Source: an uncultured Campylobacter sp. (GTDB taxonomy: Bacteria > Campylobacterota > Campylobacteria > Campylobacterales > Campylobacteraceae). From it: a stretch of DNA of 64,000 nt. The DNA is taken from the NCBI RefSeq assembly GCF_938045205.1, contig NZ_CALIMY010000138.1:15672-79671 (forward strand), in the 5' to 3' direction. Positions within the stretch are counted from its first letter, which is position 1; every line of letters begins with the position of its first letter. This document shows, one piece after another, positions 20,118 through 28,364 of this stretch. The notes beneath the pieces were generated by a model. The model was not told where the DNA came from. It saw only the letters and a program-made list of their open reading frames with translations, and searched no databases. The position numbers and the translations under genes are program-made.

Positions 20118-20173
20118 TTATTATTATTTAATCAAGAGAAATTATAATATAGCATTTGCAAATCATTTGCAAA
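20118..20173 (+). promoter_or_regulatory. Promoter region with perfect 19-bp palindrome ahead of the second TonB receptor
   Basis: TTTGCAAAT, a central C and ATTTGCAAA (20155-20173) form a perfect 9-1-9 inverted repeat ending 26 bp before the ATG at 20200. Directly upstream lies the AT block shared with the 13.6-kb receptor (20118-20142) and a -10-like TATAATAT (20143-20150). The palindrome thus covers the expected transcription start and early leader, the position of a repressor operator. The binding protein is unknown. Confidence 0.6.
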
Positions 20174-20199
20174 ATTATAATTTTGAATAGGGGAGAGTG

Positions 20200-22275
20200 A
20201 TGTTTAAGAAATTTTATCTTTCAAATGCCGCGATTGCGCTAAGTTTGTGCGCCGCATTGCAACTAAACGGAGCCGAAAACAACGCTACGTCCGCAAATAT
20301 CGGCGCGCCTAGCGCGGGGGCGGTAAATCCCGCAGTTCCTAAAAGTGCTTCCGGCACGAACGCCACAAAGCTGGGCACCATCGTAGTTACCGCGACGGGC
20401 TTTGAGGATACGCTTAAAAACGAGGTTCGCAACGTCTCGGTCATCACCGCGGAGGATATGGAAAACCGTGGCTACCGCGATCTGCGCGAAATTTTAGAAA
20501 AGGCGCCGGGGGTTAGCTTTCACGGCGATACGGTTGATCTGCGCGGACAGGGTCAGAAGGCAAATACCTCCGTAAAGGTCCTTCTTAACGGAGTCGCGCT
20601 CAATATGATCGACACGACGCCGACGAGCATTCCGATCGATCTAGTTCCGATCGAAGATATTGAGCGCGTGGAGATCATCCCCGGCGGCGGTAGCGTGCTT
20701 TACGGCAGCGGCACCAGCGGCGGCGTGATAAATATCATCACGAAAAAGGGAGCCAGATACCCGTACGCCAATATCTCGACCAAGATCGCATCGTATAATT
20801 ACAATGATCTAAATTTAGGGCTAGGCGGCGGCGTGAGCGATAATCTGTTTCTAAAAACCGCCGTTAAGGGCTTTAAGCATCGCGGATATCGCAAGGGCGA
20901 GAAAAATACCGGCTACTACGGCTCACTCGGGATGCATTATAAAATTTCGGACGATCAAAGCATCTCTTTCGATCCGAGTTTTTATCGCGCCAGAACCTAT
21001 TCCGTGCCCACTCTTGGCCTTGCCGAGCTTAAAGCGGATCGCCGCCAGCAGGGAGGCGAGAGAACCTTTACCAAAAGTACGCGACTAAATTTTGACTTGG
21101 ATTATGCGGTAAAATTTGGCGATAGATTTGAAGCAAATTTACAGCCTTATTATCAAGATATTAGAATTTTACAAAAGGGCTTTGTGATGAAAGATCGCAA
21201 AGAAGGTGCAAATTTAAAAGGCAAGCTCGACTACGACAGCGGCGAGTTCATAGCGGGATATGATTATCTCAAAAACAAGGGCTTCCGCAGGATAAATTTT
21301 GATGCCGCGATGAATCCTATGATGAGCCTTTCGCAGCTTACGATCTTTGATATGCAAAAGCTTACCCACTCGGTCTATGCTTTAGAAAAGCACAATTTCA
21401 CCGATCTGTTTTCGCTTAGCGCGGGCGGGCGGTTTGAGCGCGCCGAATACAAAGTAAATCGCAGGGTTTCGACTACTATAAAAAGGATGGGAAACATAAT
21501 CTCGCAGACGCAAGATAGCACCCGAGTAAGCGATCATAAAAACAACTACGCTTTTGAGATCACGCCGAATTTTAATTATTCCAAAGATGGCAATCTATAT
21601 TTTAAATTTGAGCGCGGCTATATCTCGCCGGGTCCTAATCAGCTCATTGATAAGCTCGGTCGCAACGGGCCCTATGTGCTTAATAACCTCAAATCCGAAA
21701 CTTTTAAAACCTACGAGATCGGTCTTAAAGATCTGATCTACGGGCAGTACGTAAGCGCTACGATCTTTTGGACCGATACGAAAAACGAGATCATAAACGA
21801 AACTTTGGGCAGCTCGATCACCGACGGTTGGCATTTTATAAATATCGACGAGACGCGCCGCAAGGGCGTGGAGCTGTATGCGGAGCAAAGCCTGCTTTCA
21901 AATTTAAAGCTCAGCGAGACCTTTTCATATGTCGACGCCAAGATCCAATCCGGCGCGAATAAAGGCAAGCAGGTTCCGCTGGTGGAGCGCTCGAAGTTCG
22001 TTTTGGGCGTCGATTACGAGCCGATTAGAAATTTGACGCTGATGAGCGATTTTAAATATTTCTCATCATCGCACGACGCCAACCACGATAGGATCGATTC
22101 GCGCACGATCGTGGATCTGGGCGCTGCGTACCGCTTCGCAAGCGGATTTTTGATAAGCGCCGGAGTCAAAAACGTCTTTGACGAGGAGTATAATTACAAC
22201 CAAAATTTACGCTCGGATGTCTATACTCCGGCTCCCGGGCGCAATTACTACGCGGAGTTTAAATACACCTATTAG
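20200..22275 (+). CDS. TonB-dependent outer-membrane receptor
   Basis: 691-residue receptor with a signal peptide (FYLSNAAIALSLCAALQLNG), a short Ala/Asn-rich linker, a TonB-box-like TIVVTATGF, and a plug with VEIIPGGGSVLYGSGTSGG and VINIITKKGA. The C-terminus ends AEFKYTY, a typical barrel end. ATG at 20200 is preferred over the in-frame GTG at 20197 because GGGGAGAG precedes it. The plug lacks the ETPQS motif of the first receptor, so the two probably bind different ligands. Regulation is probably through the palindrome just upstream. Confidence 0.92.
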   Translation: MFKKFYLSNAAIALSLCAALQLNGAENNATSANIGAPSAGAVNPAVPKSASGTNATKLGTIVVTATGFEDTLKNEVRNVSVITAEDMENRGYRDLREILEKAPGVSFHGDTVDLRGQGQKANTSVKVLLNGVALNMIDTTPTSIPIDLVPIEDIERVEIIPGGGSVLYGSGTSGGVINIITKKGARYPYANISTKIASYNYNDLNLGLGGGVSDNLFLKTAVKGFKHRGYRKGEKNTGYYGSLGMHYKISDDQSISFDPSFYRARTYSVPTLGLAELKADRRQQGGERTFTKSTRLNFDLDYAVKFGDRFEANLQPYYQDIRILQKGFVMKDRKEGANLKGKLDYDSGEFIAGYDYLKNKGFRRINFDAAMNPMMSLSQLTIFDMQKLTHSVYALEKHNFTDLFSLSAGGRFERAEYKVNRRVSTTIKRMGNIISQTQDSTRVSDHKNNYAFEITPNFNYSKDGNLYFKFERGYISPGPNQLIDKLGRNGPYVLNNLKSETFKTYEIGLKDLIYGQYVSATIFWTDTKNEIINETLGSSITDGWHFINIDETRRKGVELYAEQSLLSNLKLSETFSYVDAKIQSGANKGKQVPLVERSKFVLGVDYEPIRNLTLMSDFKYFSSSHDANHDRIDSRTIVDLGAAYRFASGFLISAGVKNVFDEEYNYNQNLRSDVYTPAPGRNYYAEFKYTY

Positions 22276-22394
22276 CGTGCGTTTAAATTTAAGCGAGGTT
22301 TGAGCTGCGAAATTTAAAATTTACGGGCGAAATTTAAAATTTCGCCGCCGCGCGCTTTGCCGCCGCGGGATTAAATTTAATAAAAGGAGCAAAG

Positions 22395-23186
22395 ATGAAA
22401 CCGGACTATAAAAACTGGGTGCCTAAGGGCATGATCGCGAGCTTTGCCGCAGGTGCGGGCATAGCGTTAGTTTTGTTTTTGATTTTCGGCGTTTGCGGCG
22501 CTTTTGTTGGCGGCGTGCTGAGGTGGTTTCTTGCGGGGCTTTTCGGCGCAGCGGCGCTGGTTTTGATCGGCTTTACGATCTACTGCGTCGTGTGGTACCG
22601 CGCGTTTGATTACGGCGGCAAGCGTCAGCTCTCTCGCGCGATCGTAGAGGGCACGGCAAAATACGTAGATCTACCTGAGGGCGGGCGCGGGCTAGACGTA
22701 GGCTGCGGCAGCGGCGCGCTAACGATCGCCGTGGCTAAGCGCAACCCGCACGCATCGGTGCTAGGCGTCGATCGCTGGGGCTTTGAGTATGCGTCTTTTA
22801 AGAAGCAGCTGTGCGAATCCAACGCACGCGCCGAAGGGGTGCAAAATACTAGCTTCGAGCAGGCCGACGCCACGCAGCTGCCCTTTGAGGACGGCAGCTT
22901 CGATGCGGTTGCAAGCAACTACGTCTATCACAACATCATGCGCAAGGACCGCCAGGCGCTGCTTTTAGAGACGCTCCGCGTGCTTAAAAAAGGCGGCAGC
23001 TTCGCGATCCATGATCTTTTTTCGCGCGGAAACTACGGCGATATGGATGCTTTCATCGCGCGACTTAAGGAGCAGGGCTATGAGCAGCTCGAGCTCATAG
23101 ATACGACGCAGGGGCTTTTTATGGGCCCGCGCGAAGCCAAATGGCTGATGCTAGGCAGCTCAAAGCTTCTGGTTGGTAGAAAATAG
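22395..23186 (+). CDS. Membrane-anchored class I SAM-dependent methyltransferase
   Basis: 263 residues. Two N-terminal transmembrane helices (about 14-38 and 45-68) are followed by a Rossmann methyltransferase: motif I GLDVGCGSGALTIAV (about 98-112), acidic residue in LGVDRWGFE, and motif IV ASNYVYHNIMR. Such proteins often modify lipids or quinones at the membrane, but no substrate is indicated. AAAGGAGCAAAG precedes the ATG. It lies 119 bp after the TonB receptor and may be in the same transcript. Confidence 0.82.
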   Translation: MKPDYKNWVPKGMIASFAAGAGIALVLFLIFGVCGAFVGGVLRWFLAGLFGAAALVLIGFTIYCVVWYRAFDYGGKRQLSRAIVEGTAKYVDLPEGGRGLDVGCGSGALTIAVAKRNPHASVLGVDRWGFEYASFKKQLCESNARAEGVQNTSFEQADATQLPFEDGSFDAVASNYVYHNIMRKDRQALLLETLRVLKKGGSFAIHDLFSRGNYGDMDAFIARLKEQGYEQLELIDTTQGLFMGPREAKWLMLGSSKLLVGRK

Positions 23187-23615
23187 AAAGTCTTTATTCG
23201 ATTTAAAATCGGTAGCTAACGCGAATAAAATTTTAAAGTTATTAAAAATCTTGAAATTCTAAGATTATGAAATTTTAGAATTTTGCAAAATTTTAAGAAA
23301 ACACAATGTAGCAAATTTTAGAATTCTGCCTAATTTTAAATTTTGAAATTCCATCTGACGCACTACTGCGTTAGTATCGCGACAAATACCTTGAGCTGCG
23401 CTTTAGCCATATTTGCAGTATTGAAGCGGCGCATTTTTGTTCCCGCCGCGTGCCCAATCGGATTTAAATCCCACCGCTTAGAAAATCCGCGAAATTTTTT
23501 ATAATTCTATAAATCTCAAATTTTATAAATTTTAAAATTACGTATCGTTACGCCACTATCGCGGCAGAGTACTTTAACCGCGCCTACCTCATCTGCCCGC
23601 TGAATATCCGCGCCG
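23187..23615. other. AT-word-rich spacer
   Basis: No gene. It contains more than ten TTTTAAA / GAAATT / AATTTTA words with short GC-rich pieces between them. It separates the convergent methyltransferase and mntP genes. Confidence 0.6.
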
Positions 23616-24170
23616 CTAAATATCGATAATGCCGAGGTGCGAGAGTAAAATTTTAACCCCGATTAGGATCAAAATCACGCCGCCTAAAACTAGCGCCTTT
23701 GAGTGCAGATATTCGCCCGTTAGCTTGCCTACGTAGCACGCCGCGACGCACAGCGCGAAGCAGACGAGTCCGATTACGCAACAGGCGTAGAGGATGTTTA
23801 TTTCGCCGAACGCAAAGGTCACGCCCACGGCCATCGCATCGATGCTGGTAGCGATCGCACCCAGCGCCAGCTCCTTCGTGCTTAGGCGTAGAGCTGGCTC
23901 GTCCTGCTCGCGGCAGGATTCTGCGATCATCTTAACGCCTAAAAACGATAAAATTCCAAACGCGACGAAGTGATCAATCTGCGCGATAAATTTGACGAAG
24001 TTTATCCCCAAAGCGTAGCCTGCAAGCGGCATTATAAACTGAGCCGCCGCGTAGAAAAATGCGACGCGCGCGATCTGCGCAAATTTGAAATTCGGATATT
24101 TCGCGCCGTTTGAGATACTAAGCGCGACGCTGTCCATCGCAAGCGCGAAAGCGATGAGTAAAAGCTCCAT
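23616..24170 (-). CDS. mntP: Manganese efflux pump MntP
   Basis: 184-residue inner-membrane exporter of Mn2+ with six hydrophobic helices. It contains LLLIAFALAMDSVALSISNG at the N-terminus and ATSIDAMAVGVTFAF in the fourth helix; the paired acidic residues in these two helix motifs are the family signature. Length matches. It is transcribed divergently from the secreted DUF4197-like gene with an 86-bp gap, in which I see no yybP-ykoY-type riboswitch. Confidence 0.93.
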   Translation of the reverse strand: MELLLIAFALAMDSVALSISNGAKYPNFKFAQIARVAFFYAAAQFIMPLAGYALGINFVKFIAQIDHFVAFGILSFLGVKMIAESCREQDEPALRLSTKELALGAIATSIDAMAVGVTFAFGEINILYACCVIGLVCFALCVAACYVGKLTGEYLHSKALVLGGVILILIGVKILLSHLGIIDI

Positions 24171-24256
24171 ATTTAGCCCTTTTGGTATTATAAAAGCGTT
24201 GATTATACATTAAAATTTTCGAAATAAAATAATCAATCTTTAATTAGGGAAAAACT

Positions 24257-24886
24257 TTGCTTAAAAAATTAATCTTTTGTTTATTGCCGCTATTTGCGAC
24301 TGCTAGCTGGGAAGAGGTCGCCGTAAAGGGGCTGGACGTGATGCTTAGTGCGGGCGCGGGCGATAGCGAAAATTTCAAAAGCTCGCTAAGCACCCTGATA
24401 GAGCGTGCCGCAAATGAATACGAACGCACTGGCGTGCAGGATTACGAGCTCGATCTGCCTAGCTACATTACCGAGCGCGCGGGCAAAAAAAGCATCGCCG
24501 TGCAGAATATGCAAAGGCTGGCGAGCAAGAAGCTAAGTCTTGCCGTAGAGCCGATCAAAAAGCTCGTACTTGCTAAAATAAAAGATATGTCCGAAGCCGA
24601 TACTAAGGCGGTAATGAGCGGCGAGGTGCTATTCAGCCACTATCTGCGCACCAACGCCTTTGATGAAATTTACGAAATCATTCGCCCTTTGGCACGCGAA
24701 CTAGGAGCCGACGCGAGCTTTGCTAAAAGCTTTAAAAGTGCCGTTGGACGCGAGCCTGGAGACGATTTTAGTAGCGAATTCAGTAGCGCCTTCATCAACG
24801 AAAGCTTCGATTTTTTAAGCAAAAACGAAAGGGAGTTTCGCAAAAACTCGGGCGCGATTTTAAACGCGATAAAGACGGTCAGATAG
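24257..24886 (+). CDS. Secreted DUF4197-like protein
   Basis: 209 residues starting at a TTG (24257) six bases after AGGGA. It has a short signal peptide (LLKKLIFCLLPLFATAS, with the TTG read as Met) and a helical body. The segment IKDMSEADTKAVMSGEVLFSHYLR, then EIIRPLARELG, resembles the DUF4197 family of periplasmic proteins, where a central DA.AIL-type segment and a RR/YLR motif are conserved. Function is unknown. It stands ahead of the EamA transporter by 42 bp and may be co-transcribed. Confidence 0.65.
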   Translation: MLKKLIFCLLPLFATASWEEVAVKGLDVMLSAGAGDSENFKSSLSTLIERAANEYERTGVQDYELDLPSYITERAGKKSIAVQNMQRLASKKLSLAVEPIKKLVLAKIKDMSEADTKAVMSGEVLFSHYLRTNAFDEIYEIIRPLARELGADASFAKSFKSAVGREPGDDFSSEFSSAFINESFDFLSKNEREFRKNSGAILNAIKTVR

Positions 24887-24928
24887 GCGCGACCGCACTA
24901 AAATCTCGGCGAAATTTTACTTCAAATT

Positions 24929-26758
24929 ATGAAAAATTCTATCTCTGAGCTCGCGGAAAATTTTAATTCAAAATCCGCTTTAAATTTTATCTCAAATCAG
25001 ACGTGCAAGCGTGTGAAAGACACAGCGCCTGGCGGTGTGATAAATTTCGCTCCAGCTTCCCGCTTCAAAAGAAATTTTAAATTTAAAGATGCGACTGCCG
25101 AGTTAAATTTTATCAGCGTGCGAAATTTAAAATTTTATCCCACTTCGGCTGGTTTCGCCGCACGCAATCGTGCCTCGGTCGGTTTTGCCGTGCACAGTCT
25201 CGTAGCGCCCTATTCCGCTCCGCGCGTCAGAAATATCGAAAAAAAAGTTACTTTAAATTTTGCGGCTCTTGTGCCAAATTTAAACTCTGCGCAAATTCTG
25301 AACTGCGCCGAAAATAAAGCTTTAAATTCCGCAAAAGCCCCCACAATAAATCCTTGCGAAAATTCCGCAAGAAATTTCAAACGAAATTTTATATTAAATT
25401 GTGCGGAAAATTTTACTTGCAACGGCGCAAATAGCGCGAGTTCGCTAAGCCGTGCAAGCGTCGTAGACGATCCAAATTTAAGCTCCGCAAAAAGCCATGT
25501 CGCCGCTCACATGCGACGCTCAAAGAAAAATTTTACCGATATCATTGCAAAGGGCCACGGCTTCGCTCAAGCGCTGCAGGGGTTTGGATTGAAAAATTTT
25601 GAGGCGCGGAATTTCGCGAAGAAATCTAATTCGGCAGAGAATTCTAGCTCTGCTCGAAGCTTAAATTCCGCGCAGAATTTCGATTTCGCGCAAAGCTCGA
25701 ATTCTACGCAGAGCCCTGCTGCCGCGCAAAATTCTGCCTTTACGCAAAGCTCGAATTCCGCGCAGAGTTTCGGGCAAAATTCTAGTTCCGCGCAAAACCG
25801 CGCGCAAAACCCCGTTCCGCCTAGCAGGCTGTGGGATCTGGGGCTGCTTTTCGTAGCGATCGTTTGGGGCTGTACCTTCGTGCCGGTTCAGCGCGCGCTG
25901 CATAGCGGCGACGTTTTTAGCTTTTTGTTTTGGCGCTTTTTGGCGGCGAGCATTTTTACCTACCTCGCCTGCCTGCGCTTCGGCATCAAATTTGACCGCG
26001 GCACGATAGGGCGGGGCGTGTTTTGCGGGCTGATGCTATTTTGCGATTTTTCGTGCCAGACCATAGCGCTTGATTATGCGCTATCATCGACGGTGGCGTT
26101 TATTTTGGGGCTCAACGTCGTCATCGTGCCCTTTTTGATGCTTGTGTTTTTCGGTAAAAAGGTCGGTGCGAGCGCCTTTGGCGGCGCAGTCGTGGCGCTT
26201 TTTGGGTTGTATTTTTTAAGCGGAGCAAGCGGCGCGGTGGGATTTGGCATAGGCGAGCGGCTGACGCTAGTTTCGGCGTTTGCATACGCGCTTCACATCG
26301 TCTTTACCGGCGTCTGCGCGCGCAAAAGCAATCTCTACGGCTTTGTGATCGTGCAGTTTATCTGCGTCTGCGTCTGCGCGCTGATCGCGGCGGTTTTCAC
26401 TCCTCACGCGCAGTTTGAAGGCGAGATAAGAGTACTTGGAAATTTGATCTTTTCGCCGAGTTTTGATTTCGTTTTCGCGCTGGTTTTGACCTCGATCTTT
26501 GCTACCGTCGCGGCGTTTGTGATCCAAACGATGGCGCAAAACCGCGGCGTAAGCGAGATAAAAACGGTGCTTATTTTCGCGCTGGAGCCCGTAAGCGCTG
26601 GCATAATGGGGTATGCTTTCGGCGAAAAGCTAAGCGCGCTTCAAATTTTAGGCGCGACGCTGATACTCGCAGGTATCCTGCTTAGCGAGCTGGGTTGGCT
26701 TTTAGGCGCGAAGTTTGCTAAAGATCGAGCTTGCGAAAAAACAGACCGAGGCGACTAG
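24929..26758 (+). CDS. EamA/DMT-family transporter with ~300-residue repetitive N-terminal extension
   Basis: Residues about 299-609 form a normal ten-helix drug/metabolite exporter: LGLLFVAIVWGCTFVPVQRAL begins helix 1, and two EamA halves end with ILGATLILAGILLSELG. The first 298 residues are Asn/Ala/Ser/Phe-rich low complexity (NFNSKSALNF, NLKFYPTS, SSNSAQNF) and end in three 54-bp repeats. EamA proteins do not carry such extensions. The annotated ATG at 24929 has only a weak ribosome site; internal ATG 25511 would shorten it but still leaves about 100 repetitive residues. The 3' end overlaps the convergent permease gene by 57 bp. The substrate is unknown. Confidence 0.75.
   Translation: MKNSISELAENFNSKSALNFISNQTCKRVKDTAPGGVINFAPASRFKRNFKFKDATAELNFISVRNLKFYPTSAGFAARNRASVGFAVHSLVAPYSAPRVRNIEKKVTLNFAALVPNLNSAQILNCAENKALNSAKAPTINPCENSARNFKRNFILNCAENFTCNGANSASSLSRASVVDDPNLSSAKSHVAAHMRRSKKNFTDIIAKGHGFAQALQGFGLKNFEARNFAKKSNSAENSSSARSLNSAQNFDFAQSSNSTQSPAAAQNSAFTQSSNSAQSFGQNSSSAQNRAQNPVPPSRLWDLGLLFVAIVWGCTFVPVQRALHSGDVFSFLFWRFLAASIFTYLACLRFGIKFDRGTIGRGVFCGLMLFCDFSCQTIALDYALSSTVAFILGLNVVIVPFLMLVFFGKKVGASAFGGAVVALFGLYFLSGASGAVGFGIGERLTLVSAFAYALHIVFTGVCARKSNLYGFVIVQFICVCVCALIAAVFTPHAQFEGEIRVLGNLIFSPSFDFVFALVLTSIFATVAAFVIQTMAQNRGVSEIKTVLIFALEPVSAGIMGYAFGEKLSALQILGATLILAGILLSELGWLLGAKFAKDRACEKTDRGD
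25634..25795 (+). repeat. Three imperfect 54-bp (18-codon) tandem repeats
   Basis: Units at 25634-25687, 25688-25741 and 25742-25795 encode AENSSSARSLNSAQNFDF, AQSSNSTQSPAAAQNSAF and TQSSNSAQSFGQNSSSAQ. The second and third share CGCAAAGCTCGAATTC at the same offset. Units stay in frame because 54 is a multiple of three. They lie just before the transporter domain. The AQNSS-type composition resembles the linker after the signal peptide of the TonB receptor at 13.7 kb. Confidence 0.7.
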
Positions 26759-27505
26759 GATTATCGAGGCGCCGCTGGTTAGATTGAGCTTAAAGCTCAA
26801 AACAAGCCCCGCCGCGCAGAAAAGCGCCGATAGCGCGCAGCTTATCGCCATCATCGAGCCTAAGTTTTTTGAAATTTTTTCGGCGATGAAAGGCGGGATC
26901 GTCATCAGCGAGATCACCAAGATTAGTCCTACGATCTGAATCGATGCGACCACCGCGAGGCTCGCCATCACTACGAGGACGTAGTAAAAGACGCTCGTAT
27001 TCACTCCGCGCAGCAGGGCGAATTCCTTATCGAAGCTGATCGCCAAAAACTGTCTGTAAAAGCATGCCGTAAGCGCCGCAAATGCCGCGCCGCAAATGCC
27101 GATGAAGATTAAATTTTCATGATTTATCGCTAAGATCGAGCCGAATAAAAAGCTCATCAGATCGGATTTGTATCCGGGCGTGAGATCGGCGAAGATTATC
27201 CCCAGCGCCATTCCAAACGCCCATATCGCGCCGATTACGGCGTCGAAGCGCTCGGTATTTCGTAGCGTGACGTAGGCGATTAGCAGCCCCAAAAACAGCG
27301 CAAATACGCTAGCTCCCAGTACGGGCGAGATGCCTAAAAATAGCGCGATGCCGATGCCGCCGTATGCGCCGTGCGCGATGCCGCCTGCTATGAAGCTCAT
27401 GCGATTTATCACGACTAAAGAGCCTACGACGCCGCAGACTATACTGACCAAAAGTCCGCCAAGTAGGGCGTTTCGCATGAAATCGTAAGATAAAATTTCA
27501 GCCAT
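26702..27505 (-). CDS. Metal ABC transporter permease, ZnuB-like
   Basis: 267-residue inner-membrane permease of the ABC-3 (Zn/Mn) family, with about eight hydrophobic helices. It opens YDFMRNALLGGLLVSIVCGVVG and contains GGIAHGAYGGIGIALFLG, the conserved glycine-rich region, and VGLILVISLMTIPPFIAE. The start overlaps the end of the ATPase gene by 8 bp, and the end overlaps the convergent EamA gene. No substrate-binding protein gene is adjacent, so it must be supplied from elsewhere. Metal specificity cannot be read from the sequence. Confidence 0.88.
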   Translation of the reverse strand: MAEILSYDFMRNALLGGLLVSIVCGVVGSLVVINRMSFIAGGIAHGAYGGIGIALFLGISPVLGASVFALFLGLLIAYVTLRNTERFDAVIGAIWAFGMALGIIFADLTPGYKSDLMSFLFGSILAINHENLIFIGICGAAFAALTACFYRQFLAISFDKEFALLRGVNTSVFYYVLVVMASLAVVASIQIVGLILVISLMTIPPFIAEKISKNLGSMMAISCALSALFCAAGLVLSFKLNLTSGASIILVASVCFFASSIFSKLRA

Positions 27506-28265
27506 TTTCGCCCTCCTTGCAGCAGCATTCGTTAAGCGCGAGATCGACGGCGCAGAAGTGTCCGTGCTCGCGTCGCAGGTGATCTAAAAATTCCGCTCTG
27601 CCTCCCGGATCGATCTCATGAGTGTGCGCCGAGCCGTTTGCGACGTAAAGCGCGCGGTTTGCGTAGTTTAGCGCAAGCTGCACATCGTGGCTGATTAGAA
27701 TTATGCCGCAGCCGCTCTCGTTTAGGGATTTTAAAAGCTCGTAAATTTGAACCTGCCCCATCGTATCGATGCTCGCTAACGGCTCATCGAGAAGTAAAAT
27801 TTTAGCCTTCGCGCACAGCGCCCGCGCGATGTAAACGCGCTGTCTTTGTCCGCCGCTAAGCTCGCTGATACGGCAGCCTGCTAAGCTCTGCATGCCTACG
27901 CGCTCCAGGGCTTGCATGGCTTGCTCGCGCTCGGATTTAGAGTAAAAGCCGAAAATTTTCTTATCTATCAGCCCCATTAAAACGACTTCGAGCACGCTTA
28001 TGGGAAAGCTTTTGTTTATCGCGATGAATTGCGGCACGTAGCCCATTTGCGCCCTGGCAAGCGCGGGCGATCTGCCTAAAATTTCGATCGTGCCCGAGCT
28101 TGGTCGCAGCAGCCCCAAAAGCAGCTTCAAAAGGGTGCTTTTGCCGCCGCCGTTGGGCCCGAAAATCGCTAAAAAATCGCGCAGCTCGTAGCTTAGGTTT
28201 ATATCTTTTAAAATTTCGCGTTTTTCGTAAGCAAAGTTTAAATTTCTTATCGTCACGTCCGCCAT
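27498..28265 (-). CDS. Metal ABC transporter ATPase, ZnuC-like
   Basis: 255-residue cytoplasmic ATPase: Walker A FGPNGGGKSTLLKLLLG (about residues 33-49), Q-loop in YVPQF, signature LSGGQRQRVYIARAL, Walker B ILLLDEPLASID and H-loop ISHD. The C-terminus ends with a His/Cys-rich tail (DHLRREHGHFCAV and NECCCKEGENG) that may bind metal. The ATG at 28265, preceded by AAAGGGC, is chosen over the upstream in-frame start at 28328. It is coupled to the ZnuB-like permease. Confidence 0.88.
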   Translation of the reverse strand: MADVTIRNLNFAYEKREILKDINLSYELRDFLAIFGPNGGGKSTLLKLLLGLLRPSSGTIEILGRSPALARAQMGYVPQFIAINKSFPISVLEVVLMGLIDKKIFGFYSKSEREQAMQALERVGMQSLAGCRISELSGGQRQRVYIARALCAKAKILLLDEPLASIDTMGQVQIYELLKSLNESGCGIILISHDVQLALNYANRALYVANGSAHTHEIDPGGRAEFLDHLRREHGHFCAVDLALNECCCKEGENG

Positions 28266-28364
28266 GAACGCCCTTTCGCCTAGATTTTGAAAGTATTTAT
28301 TATAGCCCAAATTCGGAAAAATTGCCAAATTTTGCTATTATTACAAAAAATTTAAAGGCTAGCG

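Noticed and set aside
24171..24256. Manganese riboswitch ahead of mntP
   Set aside because: The gap is only 86 bp and shows no yybP-ykoY-type structure.
25634..25795. CRISPR-like array
   Set aside because: Repeats are contiguous 54-bp coding units without unique spacers.
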